Source: a bacterium
Lineage (GTDB): Bacteria > Pseudomonadota > Alphaproteobacteria > Rhizobiales > Aestuariivirgaceae
Direction: 5' to 3'
Assembly (NCBI GenBank): GCA_022842165.1
Contig: JALHQC010000009.1
Coordinates: forward strand, 1 to 64,000
Length of the DNA stretch: 64,000 bases
Part shown: positions 27,494-36,140 of the stretch, in pieces
Layout of the letters: each line of letters starts with the position of its first letter
How positions within the stretch are numbered: position 1 is the first letter of the stretch
The notes under the pieces: model-generated
What the model was told of the DNA's origin: nothing
The model's database searches: none
The model's input: only the letters and a program-made list of their open reading frames with translations
Position numbers and translations under genes: made by a program

Positions 27494-27979
27494 ATGATGG
27501 CGGCATTTCTGCTGATCTTCTCCACTCCCGCCCTCGCCTGCGGCAATGACGAGGCAACACTCTTCTCCTGCCTCGCGAAAGACCAGTCCCACACCATCGA
27601 ACTCTGCGCCGTGAGGGACGATGCGGCGGGCGGCTACCAGTCGCTGCAATACCGCTATGGCACCACCGGCAAAACGGAACTTGTATTCCCGGAAAACCGG
27701 CGCGACGGGAAGAAGCTTCTCGCCTTCGCCCATGCCTTCGACAAGAACATCTATGTCTGGTCGCTGCGCTTCGCCAATGGCGATTACACCTACCGCGTCT
27801 TCGGCCTGGGAGACGATGCCGGCGTCGAGGTGTGGAAAAAGAAGAAACGCCTCGCACAGGTGATGTGCGGCGAGCGCCCCCATGCGATGACCAGCGACAT
27901 CCGCCGCGCCGCCTCCTGCGACACGAAGAATCCCTTCGGCGCCGCGGGCTGCAGCGAAAATCCGCCGTCGCGCAAGTGA
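27494..27979 (+). CDS. Small secreted protein of unknown function
   Basis: 161 residues from ATG 27494 (a second ATG follows at 27497). Residues 1-16 are a short signal peptide (MMAAFLLIFSTPALA). The mature part has several cysteines (CGND, FSCLAKD, LCAVRD, MCGERP, SCDTKN, GCSEN), suggesting disulfides, and beta-strand-like stretches (YQSLQYRYG, YVWSLRFANGDYTYRVFGLG). I do not recognise the family. The ribosome site GCGGAGAGGG belongs to the repeat just upstream. Its stop overlaps the next gene's GTG start. Confidence 0.6.
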   Translation: MMAAFLLIFSTPALACGNDEATLFSCLAKDQSHTIELCAVRDDAAGGYQSLQYRYGTTGKTELVFPENRRDGKKLLAFAHAFDKNIYVWSLRFANGDYTYRVFGLGDDAGVEVWKKKKRLAQVMCGERPHAMTSDIRRAASCDTKNPFGAAGCSENPPSRK

Positions 27980-28590
27980 GCCTCCAGAACCGCGTCGACC
28001 CCTGGGGGCAAATCCACGCCACGCCCGAACGCGGCACGATGATGGGAAACCGCGGCGGAAAATTCCATCGCGATGATCGCACCCTCGGCAACCGCCGCTG
28101 GGCCAGCCATCACTGGATCGCTTGCGACCTGCACTGGAAGGGCCAGCACCACGAGCCGATGGGGCAGGGCTACACCTCGCTCTTCTTCCTCGATGAGGTG
28201 ACCGCACTCGCCGCCGGCCACCGCCCCTGCTTCTTCTGCCGGCGGAAGGAGGCCAGGGCCTTTCTGGGAGATCGCAAGGTCGATGATTTCGACCGCCAGC
28301 TCCACGCCGAGCGCATCCCTCCTCGCGAAGCGGGGAGGGTGGATGCCGGAGGCATCCGGGTGGGGGCCGAGCCCGATGGCGCGATGGTCGAGATCGACGG
28401 CGCCGCCTTCGCCATCCGGGGCTCACATCTCCTGCGCTGGTCCTTCGCGGGATATGTGGAAAGCATTCCGCGCAAACCTCGCCCGCACGGAAGGCTTTTG
28501 ACTTGTCCCTCGATCGCGGCCATTTTGGCGCAAGGATACAAACCGCGCTGGCACGAGTCGGCGCTTTCATACAATGGGGAGGCACCATGA
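27976..28590 (+). CDS. Conserved hypothetical protein with in-frame repeat insertion
   Basis: 204 residues from GTG 27976, coupled to the preceding gene (GTGA). Motifs that look conserved: RVDPWGQIHATPERGTMMGNRGGKFH, RRWASHHWIACDLHWKG, LFFLDEVTALAAGHRPCFFCRR (a possible Cys-x-x-Cys) and LRWSFAGY. I recall similar uncharacterised proteins in Hyphomicrobiales but no function. Residues about 114-131 (IPPREAGRVDAGGIRVGA) are encoded by a fragment of the family A palindromic repeat and do not fit the surrounding sequence. The downstream FAH gene overlaps its stop. Confidence 0.7.
   Translation: MSLQNRVDPWGQIHATPERGTMMGNRGGKFHRDDRTLGNRRWASHHWIACDLHWKGQHHEPMGQGYTSLFFLDEVTALAAGHRPCFFCRRKEARAFLGDRKVDDFDRQLHAERIPPREAGRVDAGGIRVGAEPDGAMVEIDGAAFAIRGSHLLRWSFAGYVESIPRKPRPHGRLLTCPSIAAILAQGYKPRWHESALSYNGEAP
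28315..28368. repeat. Family A repeat fragment inside a CDS
   Basis: CCCTCCTCGC/GCGGGGAGGG hairpin (28317-28339) followed by GGATGCC/GGCATCC (28341-28357) and a G-run, aligned with the left part of the family A elements. It keeps the host reading frame open over 18 codons. Confidence 0.7.
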
Positions 28591-29432
28591 AACTTCTGCG
28601 TTACGGCCCGGTGGGCAAGGAAAAGCCGGGCCTGATGGGCGATGACGGCAAGATCCGCGACCTGTCGAGCATCATTCCGGACATCAACGGCGAAACTCTT
28701 AGCCCGAAAAGTCTGGCCCGCCTCCGCAAGATCAAGCCGGAGTCGTTGCCCGCCGTGCGCGGCAACCCGCGGATCGGCGCCTGCGTCGCCAACCCGCAGA
28801 AGTTCGTGGCGATCGGCCTCAACTATTCCGACCATGCCGCCGAATCCGGCCTCACCGTGCCGCCCGAGCCCATCATTTTCACGAAGCACACCAGCTGCAT
28901 CGTCGGCCCGAACGATGACGTGACGATTCCGCCGAAGTCCAAGAAGTCGGACTGGGAAGTGGAGCTGGGCGTCGTCATCGGCACCAAGGCGAAAAACATC
29001 AAGAGGAAGGACGCGATGGCCCACGTGGCCGGCTACTGCGTGGTGAACGACCTCTCCGAGCGCGCCTTCCAGATCGAGCGGTCCGGCCAGTGGACCAAGG
29101 GCAAGTGCTACGACACTTTCGGCCCCATCGGCCCGTGGATGGTGACGGCGGATGAAGTGAAGGACCCGCAGAAGCTCGGCATGTGGCTGGAGCTGAACGG
29201 CAAGCGCGTGCAGAACGGCACCACCGCCACCATGGTCTATGGCGTTCAGTATATCGTCGCCTATCTCTCGGAATTCTTCACCCTGATGCCGGGCGACATC
29301 ATCACCACCGGCACGCCCCCCGGCGTCGGCATGGGCATGAAGCCGCCGCGCTACCTGAAGCCCGGCGACACGATGCGACTGGGGATCGACGGCCTGGGCG
29401 AGCAGTTCCAGACGGTGTACCGCGACAAGTAA
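28587..29432 (+). CDS. Fumarylacetoacetate hydrolase-family enzyme
   Basis: 281 residues of the FAH fold: FVAIGLNYSDHAAESG near 74-89, EPIIFTKHTSCIVGPNDD, the metal site SDWEVELGVVIG near 125, GYCVVNDLSERAFQ, and TGTPPGVGMGMKPPRYLKPGD. This group includes acylpyruvases, 2-keto-3-deoxy-sugar hydratases and ureidoglycolate lyase-like enzymes; the substrate cannot be fixed from sequence. ATG 28587 has GGGGAGG upstream and overlaps the previous stop by 4 nt. A ureidoglycolate role would fit the glyoxylate/urea genes but is only a guess. Confidence 0.85.
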   Translation: MKLLRYGPVGKEKPGLMGDDGKIRDLSSIIPDINGETLSPKSLARLRKIKPESLPAVRGNPRIGACVANPQKFVAIGLNYSDHAAESGLTVPPEPIIFTKHTSCIVGPNDDVTIPPKSKKSDWEVELGVVIGTKAKNIKRKDAMAHVAGYCVVNDLSERAFQIERSGQWTKGKCYDTFGPIGPWMVTADEVKDPQKLGMWLELNGKRVQNGTTATMVYGVQYIVAYLSEFFTLMPGDIITTGTPPGVGMGMKPPRYLKPGDTMRLGIDGLGEQFQTVYRDK

Positions 29433-29435
29433 GAG

Positions 29436-29586
29436 CCCTCATCCGCCCTGTCGGCCACCTTCTCCCATCTTCGACGGGAGAAGGCGCATAACTTCCCTTC
29501 TCCCACCCGTGGCAGGAGAAGGCACATCCTGATTTCCCTTCTCCCGCCCGTGGCGGGAGAAGGTGGCGTGAAACGCCGGATGAGGG
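29436..29586. repeat. Composite palindromic element (family B)
   Basis: Bounded by a perfect 10-bp inverted repeat, CCCTCATCCG (29436-29445) and CGGATGAGGG (29577-29586). Inside are three near-identical hairpins, each CTTCTCCC...GGGAGAAGG or close to it, at about 29458, 29494 and 29537. The 151-bp unit fills most of the gap between the FAH gene and hisS and resembles RIME-type mosaic elements of rhizobia. Confidence 0.85.
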
Positions 29587-29677
29587 TGGTTCCCGGCACG
29601 GGAATCCAACTCCCCCAGAGACGCGTGTTGCCCCATCCGCCTCCATCCTCTAGAAGCCTCGCAAATTCCGCATCATC

Positions 29678-29700
29678 CCGAAAAGTTGCAGACTTTTCGG
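29678..29700. repeat. CCGAAAAGT hairpin before hisS
   Basis: CCGAAAAGT (29678-29686), loop TGCAG and ACTTTTCGG (29692-29700), a perfect 9-bp hairpin 32 bp before the hisS start. This type of short hairpin is dispersed in many Hyphomicrobiales genomes. It could also act as a leader structure for hisS. Confidence 0.6.
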
Positions 29701-29732
29701 ACAGGATGAGGCGCAGGGATGCGAGTGCAAGA

Positions 29733-31205
29733 ATGAACAAGCCCCACCGCCCGAAGGCGCGCGTCGCCAAGGGTTTCCGCGATATCGGCCCGGACGAGAT
29801 CCGCGGCATCCGCCAGATGCTGGCGAAGATCGAGCGCGTCTATGAATCCTATGGCTTCGAGCCGGTCGAACAGCCCTTCATCGAATATACCGACGCGCTG
29901 GGAAAATTCCTCCCCGATCAGGACCGCCCCAACGCCGGCGTCTTCTCCTTCCAGGACGACGACGAGCAATGGCTGAGCCTGCGCTATGACCTGACCGCGC
30001 CGCTCGCCAGATACGTGGCCGAGAACAGCCAGAAGATCCCGACGCCCTATCGCAGCTATCGTCAGGGCTGGGTCTTCCGCAACGAAAAACCCGGCCCCGG
30101 CCGCTACCGCCAGTTCATGCAGTTCGACGCCGATACGGTGGGAAGCGCCAGCCCCGCAGCCGACGCCGAAGTCTGCATGATGGCAGCGGACACGATGGAA
30201 GCGCTGCGGCTGGAGCGCGGGCAGTATGTGATGAAGGTCAATAACCGGAAGGTTCTTGATGGCGCATTGGAGGTCATCGGCCTTGATGGTGACGAGAATA
30301 CTACTCGCCGCCTCATCGTCCTTCGTGCGATGGACAAGCTTGATAAGCTAGGTCCTTCAGGTGTGCGATTGCTCCTCGGTACTGGACGCAAAGATGAGAG
30401 TGGCGACTTCACTAAAGGTGCCGAACTCGTTCAATCTCAAATTGATCGCGTAATGGTTCTGCTTGAGAATCCTATCGATGCGTTGAGGGCTGATGATAGC
30501 GCTGCAGCTTTCAGGGCGAACACCAAGTTCAGTGAAGGCCTGACTGAACTGTCGGCGATGCAGACAATCTTTGATGTTGCAGGTTACGGGCCAGACCGCA
30601 TCAAGGTCGACCCTTCTGTAGTGCGTGGCCTCGAATACTACACCGGCCCCGTTTTCGAATGCGAACTGCTTATTCCCACCATGGATGAAGATGGCAAGCC
30701 CGTCCGCTTCGGCTCCGTCGGCGGTGGTGGGCGCTATGACGATCTCGTCGCGCGCTTCACCGGGCAGCAGGTTCCAGCGACGGGCTTCTCCATCGGCGTG
30801 TCGCGGCTCTATTCGGCGCTGAAGCTTGTCGGCAAGGCGGAAGAATCCGCCACGCTCGCACCCGTCGTCGTGCTCGTCATGGACAAGGATCGGCAGGGCG
30901 ATTACTGGCGCATGGTGCAGGAACTGCGTGCCGCCGGCATCCGCGCCGAAATGTATGTCGGCACCGCCGGCATGAAGGCGCAGATGAAATATGCCGACAA
31001 GCGGGGCGCGCCCTTGGTGATCATTCAGGGCGGTGACGAACTCGCGCTCAGCCAAGTCCAGATCAAGGACCTCCGCCTGGGCAGCGAATTGGCAACCCAG
31101 ATCAGCTCGCGCGAGGAATATGCCTCGCAGCGTCTTGCGCAGGTGATGGCCCCCGACTCCGGCCCGGAGTTTGTCGCCGCGGTGAAGAAGGCCTTGGCGC
31201 AGTGA
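29733..31205 (+). CDS. hisS: Histidyl-tRNA synthetase, alphaproteobacterial type
   Basis: 490 residues, longer than the E. coli enzyme (about 424). It is a class II synthetase charging tRNA-His. Visible motifs: [11 protein letters not shown], motif 2 region [29 protein letters not shown], the HisA motif [25 protein letters not shown], and the anticodon-binding domain with [29 protein letters not shown]. The long insertion between about 169 and 289 uses many T- and A-ending codons, unlike its flanks. The form matches the HisRS that pairs with a tRNA-His lacking G-1. ATG 29733 is chosen because upstream sequence belongs to repeats. Confidence 0.95.
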   Translation: MNKPHRPKARVAKGFRDIGPDEIRGIRQMLAKIERVYESYGFEPVEQPFIEYTDALGKFLPDQDRPNAGVFSFQDDDEQWLSLRYDLTAPLARYVAENSQKIPTPYRSYRQGWVFRNEKPGPGRYRQFMQFDADTVGSASPAADAEVCMMAADTMEALRLERGQYVMKVNNRKVLDGALEVIGLDGDENTTRRLIVLRAMDKLDKLGPSGVRLLLGTGRKDESGDFTKGAELVQSQIDRVMVLLENPIDALRADDSAAAFRANTKFSEGLTELSAMQTIFDVAGYGPDRIKVDPSVVRGLEYYTGPVFECELLIPTMDEDGKPVRFGSVGGGGRYDDLVARFTGQQVPATGFSIGVSRLYSALKLVGKAEESATLAPVVVLVMDKDRQGDYWRMVQELRAAGIRAEMYVGTAGMKAQMKYADKRGAPLVIIQGGDELALSQVQIKDLRLGSELATQISSREEYASQRLAQVMAPDSGPEFVAAVKKALAQ

Positions 31206-31218
31206 CATCCCTTATTCT

Positions 31219-31287
31219 GTCATCCCCGCGAAGGCGGGGACCCCGCTTCTTCCATCAAAGCTGGGCCCCCGCTTTCGCGGGGGTGAC
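31219..31287. repeat. Palindromic repeat between hisS and hisZ (family C)
   Basis: GTCATCCCCG (31219-31228) to CGGGGGTGAC (31278-31287), with internal hairpins CCCCGC-GAAG-GCGGGG and CCCCCGC-TTT-GCGGGGG. The right half, AAAGCTGGGCCCCCGC and what follows, recurs almost unchanged at 36030-36062. Confidence 0.8.
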
Positions 31288-31310
31288 GGTTTCTTTCAAT
31301 TTCGTCACCC

Positions 31311-32450
31311 ATGCCCGGTAAATCCCGCACCGAGCGCGAGGCGCTGGAACGGCAGAACGCCGCCATCATGGCGGTGTTCGAGCGCGCGGGCTTCGACCAG
31401 ATCGCGCCCGACATCATCCAGCCGGCCGACATCTTCCTCGAACGCTCCGGTGAAGACATCCGTGCACGGACCTTCGTGTTCACCGATCCATCCGGCGCCG
31501 AGATGTGCCTGCGCCCCGACCTCACGGTTCCCGCCTGCCGCTATCACCTGAGCCACGCGGCCAACCCGCAAGCCGAGAAGCGCTACTGCTACCTGGGCCC
31601 AGCCTTCCGCTTTCCCGATGAACTGCTGAGCCCGCAGGAATTCACCCAGGCAGGGATCGAATGGTTCGGCGCGAAGGAGGCAATCGCGGCAGAAGCGCGC
31701 GTGCTGAAGCTGACGATCAGCGCGCTCGAAGCCGCAGGCCTCACGAGGTTCCGCGTCACCTTCGGCGATCTCGGCCTCTTCGCGGGCCTGCTGGCCGATA
31801 CCGACATGCCGGAACGCTGGCGCCGCCGGCTGCAGCATCATTTCTGGCGGCCCCACGCCTTCCGCGAATTGCTCGAAAGCTTCTGCGCGGCCCGTGCTTC
31901 GCGCCGCACGTCCATCTCGGCGCTGGTCGACCGTATCAACGATGGCAATGCGCTGGCGCTCGTTGAAGCCGAGCTCGACACCCGCAAGCTGCCCTTCGTC
32001 GGCGGCCGCGATGTGACCGAGATCGCTGCACGCCTCGAGGAGAAGGCCGCCGACCGCCGCGAAACGCCGCTGGACCGCGCCAAGGCCGACACCATCAACG
32101 CCTATCTCGCCATCACGGGCGATGCGTCATCGATCGATGCCGAACTGAAGACCATCAATGGCGGCACCCGCTATGCCGCGGCCCGCGACTATTTCTCGAA
32201 GCGCCTGTTCGAGATGGAAGAGCTTGGCCTCAACCCCCGCCGCTTCCACTTCGCGGCGGGCTTCGGGCGCGACCTCGAATACTATACCGGCTTCACCTTC
32301 CAGATCGAGGCGGACACACCGCTGGGGAGCATCGCGGTGGCAGGCGGCGGCCGCTACGACAATCTCCTCTCCGACATGGGCTCGGCCCGGCCCGTCTCCG
32401 CCGTGGGCTGCGCCATCCACACCGACCGGCTGAAGGCGGTTCTGGCATGA
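31311..32450 (+). CDS. hisZ: ATP phosphoribosyltransferase regulatory subunit HisZ
   Basis: 379 residues, a HisRS paralogue without aminoacylation activity. It activates the short-form HisG and confers histidine feedback. Class II core traces are present ([75 protein letters not shown]), while the C-terminal anticodon-binding domain is absent. It overlaps hisG by 4 nt. With hisS it forms a compact histidine-related cluster. Confidence 0.94.
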   Translation: MPGKSRTEREALERQNAAIMAVFERAGFDQIAPDIIQPADIFLERSGEDIRARTFVFTDPSGAEMCLRPDLTVPACRYHLSHAANPQAEKRYCYLGPAFRFPDELLSPQEFTQAGIEWFGAKEAIAAEARVLKLTISALEAAGLTRFRVTFGDLGLFAGLLADTDMPERWRRRLQHHFWRPHAFRELLESFCAARASRRTSISALVDRINDGNALALVEAELDTRKLPFVGGRDVTEIAARLEEKAADRRETPLDRAKADTINAYLAITGDASSIDAELKTINGGTRYAAARDYFSKRLFEMEELGLNPRRFHFAAGFGRDLEYYTGFTFQIEADTPLGSIAVAGGGRYDNLLSDMGSARPVSAVGCAIHTDRLKAVLA

Positions 32451-33136
32451 GCACGATCACCATCGCCATCCCCTCCAAGGGCCGCCTGATGGAAGCCGCC
32501 GCCGAGCTGCTGGCCAAGGCCGGCTTTTCGATCGAGCGCCTGGGCGCCGACCGCGGCTATCGCGGCGTGCTGAAGGGCATCGAGAACGTCGAAGTCGCCT
32601 TCCTCTCGGCCTCCGAAATCGCCCAGAACCTGCGCGACGGAAAGATCGACCTCGGCGTCACCGGCGAAGACCTGCTGCGCGAGAAGATCTCAGCAGACGA
32701 CAAGGCCTGCGACGTGCTGGTGCGGTTAGGCTTTGGCCCGGCCGATGTCGTCGTCGCCGTTCCCGAATGCTGGCTCGATGTCGCCACCATGACCGATCTC
32801 GACGAGATCGCCGAAAGCTTCTACGAGCGCCACGGCCGCCGCCTCCGCGTCGCCACCAAATACCATAACCTCACGCGGCGCTTCTTCGCGGAAAAGGGCG
32901 TCACCGGCTACCGCATCGTCGAAAGCTTAGGGGCCACCGAGGGCGCACCCGCCGCAGGCATCGCCGAAATCATCGTCGACATTACCACCACGGGCTCGAC
33001 CCTTGCCGCCAACAGCCTGAAAATCCTCGATGACGGCGTGATCCTGAAGTCCTCCGCCGTTCTGGCGGGGCGCACCGCCGTGCTGGACGATCCGCGCGTC
33101 ATCCGCCTCCGCGCCGCGCTCTCAACCATGGCCTGA
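32447..33136 (+). CDS. hisG: ATP phosphoribosyltransferase HisG, short form
   Basis: 229 residues: the short form that needs HisZ. It catalyses the first step of histidine synthesis, joining ATP and PRPP. Motifs: [21 protein letters not shown] at the start, [12 protein letters not shown] near 67, the ATP/PRPP loop [28 protein letters not shown] near 160-187. The start lies inside hisZ (4-nt overlap). Confidence 0.96.
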   Translation: MSTITIAIPSKGRLMEAAAELLAKAGFSIERLGADRGYRGVLKGIENVEVAFLSASEIAQNLRDGKIDLGVTGEDLLREKISADDKACDVLVRLGFGPADVVVAVPECWLDVATMTDLDEIAESFYERHGRRLRVATKYHNLTRRFFAEKGVTGYRIVESLGATEGAPAAGIAEIIVDITTTGSTLAANSLKILDDGVILKSSAVLAGRTAVLDDPRVIRLRAALSTMA

Positions 33137-33165
33137 TTTTCTGCTGCACCATTCCGGGATTTGCG

Positions 33166-33181
33166 TTAACCTCCCGTTAAC
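33166..33181. promoter_or_regulatory. Perfect CtrA box
   Basis: TTAA (33166-33169), 7 nt, TTAAC (33177-33181) exactly matches the CtrA full site TTAA-N7-TTAAC. It lies 23 bp before the start of the small secreted protein gene. Confidence 0.65.
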
Positions 33182-33204
33182 GATCAGAACCGGGAGAACG
33201 CGAG

Positions 33205-33450
33205 ATGAGACATGTGATGATTGCCGCCGCCGCCTTTACGGCACTGCTTGCGGGCAGCGCCCTGGCCGATGAACCGATGCTGACGGTAACGCCGGAACTG
33301 GCGCTCCCGGAACCCGAAGGCACGGTGACTGTGCTTCCGCATTCGGCGATGACCGAGACCGCGCCCCTCGCCCAGCCGGAAGCCGAAACCGAAGCCGCCG
33401 CACCTTACAAGCGCTGCGGCGACCGTGAGACGGTCTATCTCACCAACTGA
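33205..33450 (+). CDS. Small exported proline/glutamate-rich protein
   Basis: 81 residues. A clear signal peptide (MRHVMIAAAAFTALLAGSALA) precedes a mature chain of about 60 residues, low-complexity and rich in proline, glutamate and alanine, ending in YKRCGDRETVYLTN with one cysteine. I do not recognise a family. GGGAGA lies upstream of the ATG, and a perfect CtrA box lies just ahead, which suggests cell-cycle-timed expression. Convergent with the anti-sigma gene. Confidence 0.65.
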   Translation: MRHVMIAAAAFTALLAGSALADEPMLTVTPELALPEPEGTVTVLPHSAMTETAPLAQPEAETEAAAPYKRCGDRETVYLTN

Positions 33451-33465
33451 ACCTGTGGCCCCGTG

Positions 33466-34005
33466 TCAGACCGGCGAGAGCGCCTGTGAGATGAGGCACA
33501 GGCATCCCGTCGCCGTGCGGTGCACGGGATGGTGCCGGCCGGCGCGGGCGACGTGGAAATCGCCCGCCTTCAATACCACTTCGCCAATGATCAGGTCGCC
33601 CTCGATCATGTAGATTTCCTCGTCCTGGTCATGATCGTGATCGGCATATTCCGCACCCGGCTGCAGCCAGGCCATGAAGGTCTGGCGGTTTGCAGCCTCG
33701 ATCCGGTTCATGATCTTGATGCTGAGGCCCGGTGAAACCTCGGTCCATTCGCCGCTCCCCGCCCGCATCGTCACCGTTCCCGGAATCTCGATGCCGCTGG
33801 CCGTGATACTCGCCTCGATCTTCTCCAGAAGCCCGTCCGGCATGGCCGCTTCGCCAGCTGCGGCAAGCGGCGAAAGCCGTCCCTCCCAGCCTTCCACAAG
33901 CGCAGCGAAGGCCTGATCCTCGACGGCGCGGCGGCGGCAAGCCTCGCGGCTTTCCGCATCGAGCAATCCCATCACATAGGCACGGGCGCGTTCGTCATCG
34001 GTCAT
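33466..34005 (-). CDS. Cupin-containing anti-sigma factor
   Basis: 179 residues. The N-terminal ~55 residues (ARAYVMGLLDAESREACRRRAVEDQAFAALVEGWEGRLSPLA) look like the anti-sigma domain of RskA-type proteins. There is no zinc-type HxxxCxxC. The C-terminal half is a cupin with a histidine/acid cluster, YADHDHDQDEEIYMIEGDL, as in ChrR. No membrane segment is seen, so it is probably a soluble sensor that holds the adjacent sigma factor until the cupin sees its signal. The start overlaps the sigma gene by 4 nt. Confidence 0.8.
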   Translation of the reverse strand: MTDDERARAYVMGLLDAESREACRRRAVEDQAFAALVEGWEGRLSPLAAAGEAAMPDGLLEKIEASITASGIEIPGTVTMRAGSGEWTEVSPGLSIKIMNRIEAANRQTFMAWLQPGAEYADHDHDQDEEIYMIEGDLIIGEVVLKAGDFHVARAGRHHPVHRTATGCLCLISQALSPV

Positions 34006-34547
34006 TTGTCCATGCAGTCCTTCAACTGTTCCAGCCCGCGCTTCACCCAGCTCTTGATGGTGCCGAGCGGTTTTTCCATCCGTTCTGCCAGTTCCTCATG
34101 GGTGAACCCATGCACATAGGCCAGCACCACGGCATGGCGGTGTTCGTCGCGCAACTGGCCAAGGCAATGATGAAGCCCGCGGGCCGCCATGTGGTCGGGC
34201 TGGAAGGAGGCCCAGTCCGCATCGATCTCGGCGGTCACGGCGCCGTCGATCCCAATGTGGTTCTTCGGCGTCCGCCGCAGCCGGTCCAGCGCGCAGTGCC
34301 GCGTCACTGTGGCAAGCCAGGCCATGGCCTCGCCCTTTTCAGGGTCGAACTGCCAGGATCGCTCCCACACTTTCACGAAGGCTTCCTGAAACACGTCGTC
34401 CGCCTGGTCTCTCGTCCGCATCATGCGAAGGCAGATGGCATAGAGCTTCGGCCCCGCCTTCGCATAAAGGGCGCGAAACGCCGTTCTGTCGCCGGCGGCG
34501 GCCAGAACGAGCATGTCATCGATCGATACGGGGTGGGCAACGCTCAT
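34002..34547 (-). CDS. ECF RNA polymerase sigma factor
   Basis: 181 residues with sigma-70 region 2 (FRALYAKAGPKLYAICLRMMRTRDQADDVFQEAFVKVWERS) and region 4 (LAYVHGFTHEELAERMEKPLGTIKSWVKRGLEQLKDC). This is an ECF-family sigma factor, close in style to SigK/RpoE groups. It is translated together with the cupin anti-sigma factor downstream, the usual partner-switch arrangement. The regulon is not evident, and I could not identify an autoregulated promoter with confidence. Divergent from the lytic transglycosylase. Confidence 0.9.
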   Translation of the reverse strand: MSVAHPVSIDDMLVLAAAGDRTAFRALYAKAGPKLYAICLRMMRTRDQADDVFQEAFVKVWERSWQFDPEKGEAMAWLATVTRHCALDRLRRTPKNHIGIDGAVTAEIDADWASFQPDHMAARGLHHCLGQLRDEHRHAVVLAYVHGFTHEELAERMEKPLGTIKSWVKRGLEQLKDCMDK

Positions 34548-34733
34548 GGATGCAGGGTCATACCATCGAGGGAGACAGTTGCGGAAACAGCATGGCTTGC
34601 TAGCAAGGCTTTAACCATGTGGCAAGAACGGCGGGGCCGCGCATCCGGCCGGTATGGGCCGCGGTCATGAATTTGACCAAGACAGTCCGTAGCGCCATGC
34701 TCCGGCAACCAATCGAATCGGGAGACAGACGAC

Positions 34734-35939
34734 ATGCGGAAATTCAGCCTTGCGGCCTCGGCGCTGGCCGCCACGCTTGCGATCGGCGGCGCAGCCGAAG
34801 CCGCAACCTGTGGAGACTCCGCCAAGGGCTTCAACGGCTTCCTCAAGGCCTTCGCGCAGGAAGCCGCCGCCGCTGGCATCGGAGCACGCGGGCTTTCGGC
34901 ACTTGAGGGCGTCGAATACCAGCCCGGCATCATCAAGAAGGACCGCGCCCAGAGCGTTTTTTCCCAAAGCTTCCTCGACTTCCAGGCCCGAATGGTCACC
35001 GCGAACCGCATCAAGACCGGCCGCGCCCTTGTCGCCAAGCACAAGGGCCTGTGGGATGAGATCGAGCAGCGCTATGGCGTGCCGGGCCCGGTGCTGATCG
35101 CCTTCTGGGCGCTCGAAACCGATTTCGGCGGCTTCATGGGAGATTTCCCGACCATCCCCTCGATTGCGACGCTGGCCTGGGATTGCCGCCGCTCGGAGAA
35201 GTTCCGCGAACAGCTGCTCGGCGCCCTGCGGCTTTACGATCAGGCCGACCTCGAACTCGAAGACATGAAGGGCGCTTGGGCGGGCGAGATTGGCCACACC
35301 CAGTTCATGCCCAAGGAATACAACGAAACCGCCATCGATTTCGACGGCGACGGCCACCGCAATCTCCGCCGCTCGATCCCCGATGCCATGGCCTCTGGCG
35401 CGGCCCTGCTCATCAAGCACGGCTGGCAGGCGAACCAGCCGTGGCTGCAAGAAGTAAAGGTGCCAGCCGACCTGCCGTGGGACCAGGCGGACATCGCCAT
35501 CCAGCATCCGAGGAGCCAGTGGGCCAAGTGGGGTGTGAAGGCGGCAAAAGGCAAGCTCAAGGCCGACAATTTCCAGGCCTCGCTGTTGCTGCCCATGGGC
35601 AAGGATGGCCCCGCCTTCCTCGCCTATGACAATTTTACCAAGGCCTATCTCCTGTGGAACGAGTCGCTCGTCTATTCGACGACGGCCGCCTATCTCGCCA
35701 CCCGCATCGCCGGCGCCGACCAGGTATCGCCGGGCCGCGCTGCGGTGAACGCCCTCGACTACAACCAGATCAAGGAGCTTCAACAGATCCTCGTCAGCAA
35801 GGGCTACGACGTCGGCGAAGTCGACGGCAAGATGGGCCGCGCCACGCGTGCCGCCGTAAAGGACGTCCAGATCAAGATGGGCTGGCCCGCCGACTCCTAC
35901 CCGACGGTCGAATTCCTGCAGCAACTGCAGCAGGGCTGA
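34734..35939 (+). CDS. MltB-family lytic murein transglycosylase
   Basis: 401 residues. A signal peptide (1-23, ending AEA) exports it to the periplasm. The SLT2/MltB domain contains the catalytic Glu128 in FWALETDFGGFMG and the motif GEIGHTQFMPKEY. A C-terminal peptidoglycan-binding domain follows (LDYNQIKELQQILVSKGYDVGEVDGKMGRATRAAV). It cleaves peptidoglycan to anhydromuropeptides. No lipobox is visible, so it is soluble rather than a lipoprotein. ATG 34734 has GGGAGA upstream. Confidence 0.92.
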   Translation: MRKFSLAASALAATLAIGGAAEAATCGDSAKGFNGFLKAFAQEAAAAGIGARGLSALEGVEYQPGIIKKDRAQSVFSQSFLDFQARMVTANRIKTGRALVAKHKGLWDEIEQRYGVPGPVLIAFWALETDFGGFMGDFPTIPSIATLAWDCRRSEKFREQLLGALRLYDQADLELEDMKGAWAGEIGHTQFMPKEYNETAIDFDGDGHRNLRRSIPDAMASGAALLIKHGWQANQPWLQEVKVPADLPWDQADIAIQHPRSQWAKWGVKAAKGKLKADNFQASLLLPMGKDGPAFLAYDNFTKAYLLWNESLVYSTTAAYLATRIAGADQVSPGRAAVNALDYNQIKELQQILVSKGYDVGEVDGKMGRATRAAVKDVQIKMGWPADSYPTVEFLQQLQQG

Positions 35940-35979
35940 AGTCAGCCCGCAATAGCATCTTCATCGTTACCTCCATCCT

Positions 35980-36124
35980 GTCATCGCCGGACTCGTTCCG
36001 GCGACCCATTTGTCAGCACGCGCGCCCGTTGAAAGCTGGGCCCCCGCCTTCGCGGGGGTGACGAAACCTTTTGATATCTCCCCAACCGTCACCCCGGCGC
36101 AGGCCGGGGCCCCGCTTCCTTCCA
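35980..36124. repeat. Cluster of family C palindromic half-elements
   Basis: Three units in tandem: GTCATCGCCGG/CCGGCGACCC near 35980, AAAGCTGGGCCCCCGC/GCGGGGGTGAC at 36030-36062, and GTCACCCCGG/CCGGGGCCCCGC near 36089. The second and third match the right and left halves of the hisS-hisZ element, in swapped order. Confidence 0.75.
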
Positions 36125-36140
36125 ATGCTGAAAATATTCC

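Noticed and set aside
29436-29586. Three regularly spaced hairpins considered as a CRISPR array
   Set aside because: Units are palindromic with short irregular spacing and no unique spacers of constant length; no cas genes are present.
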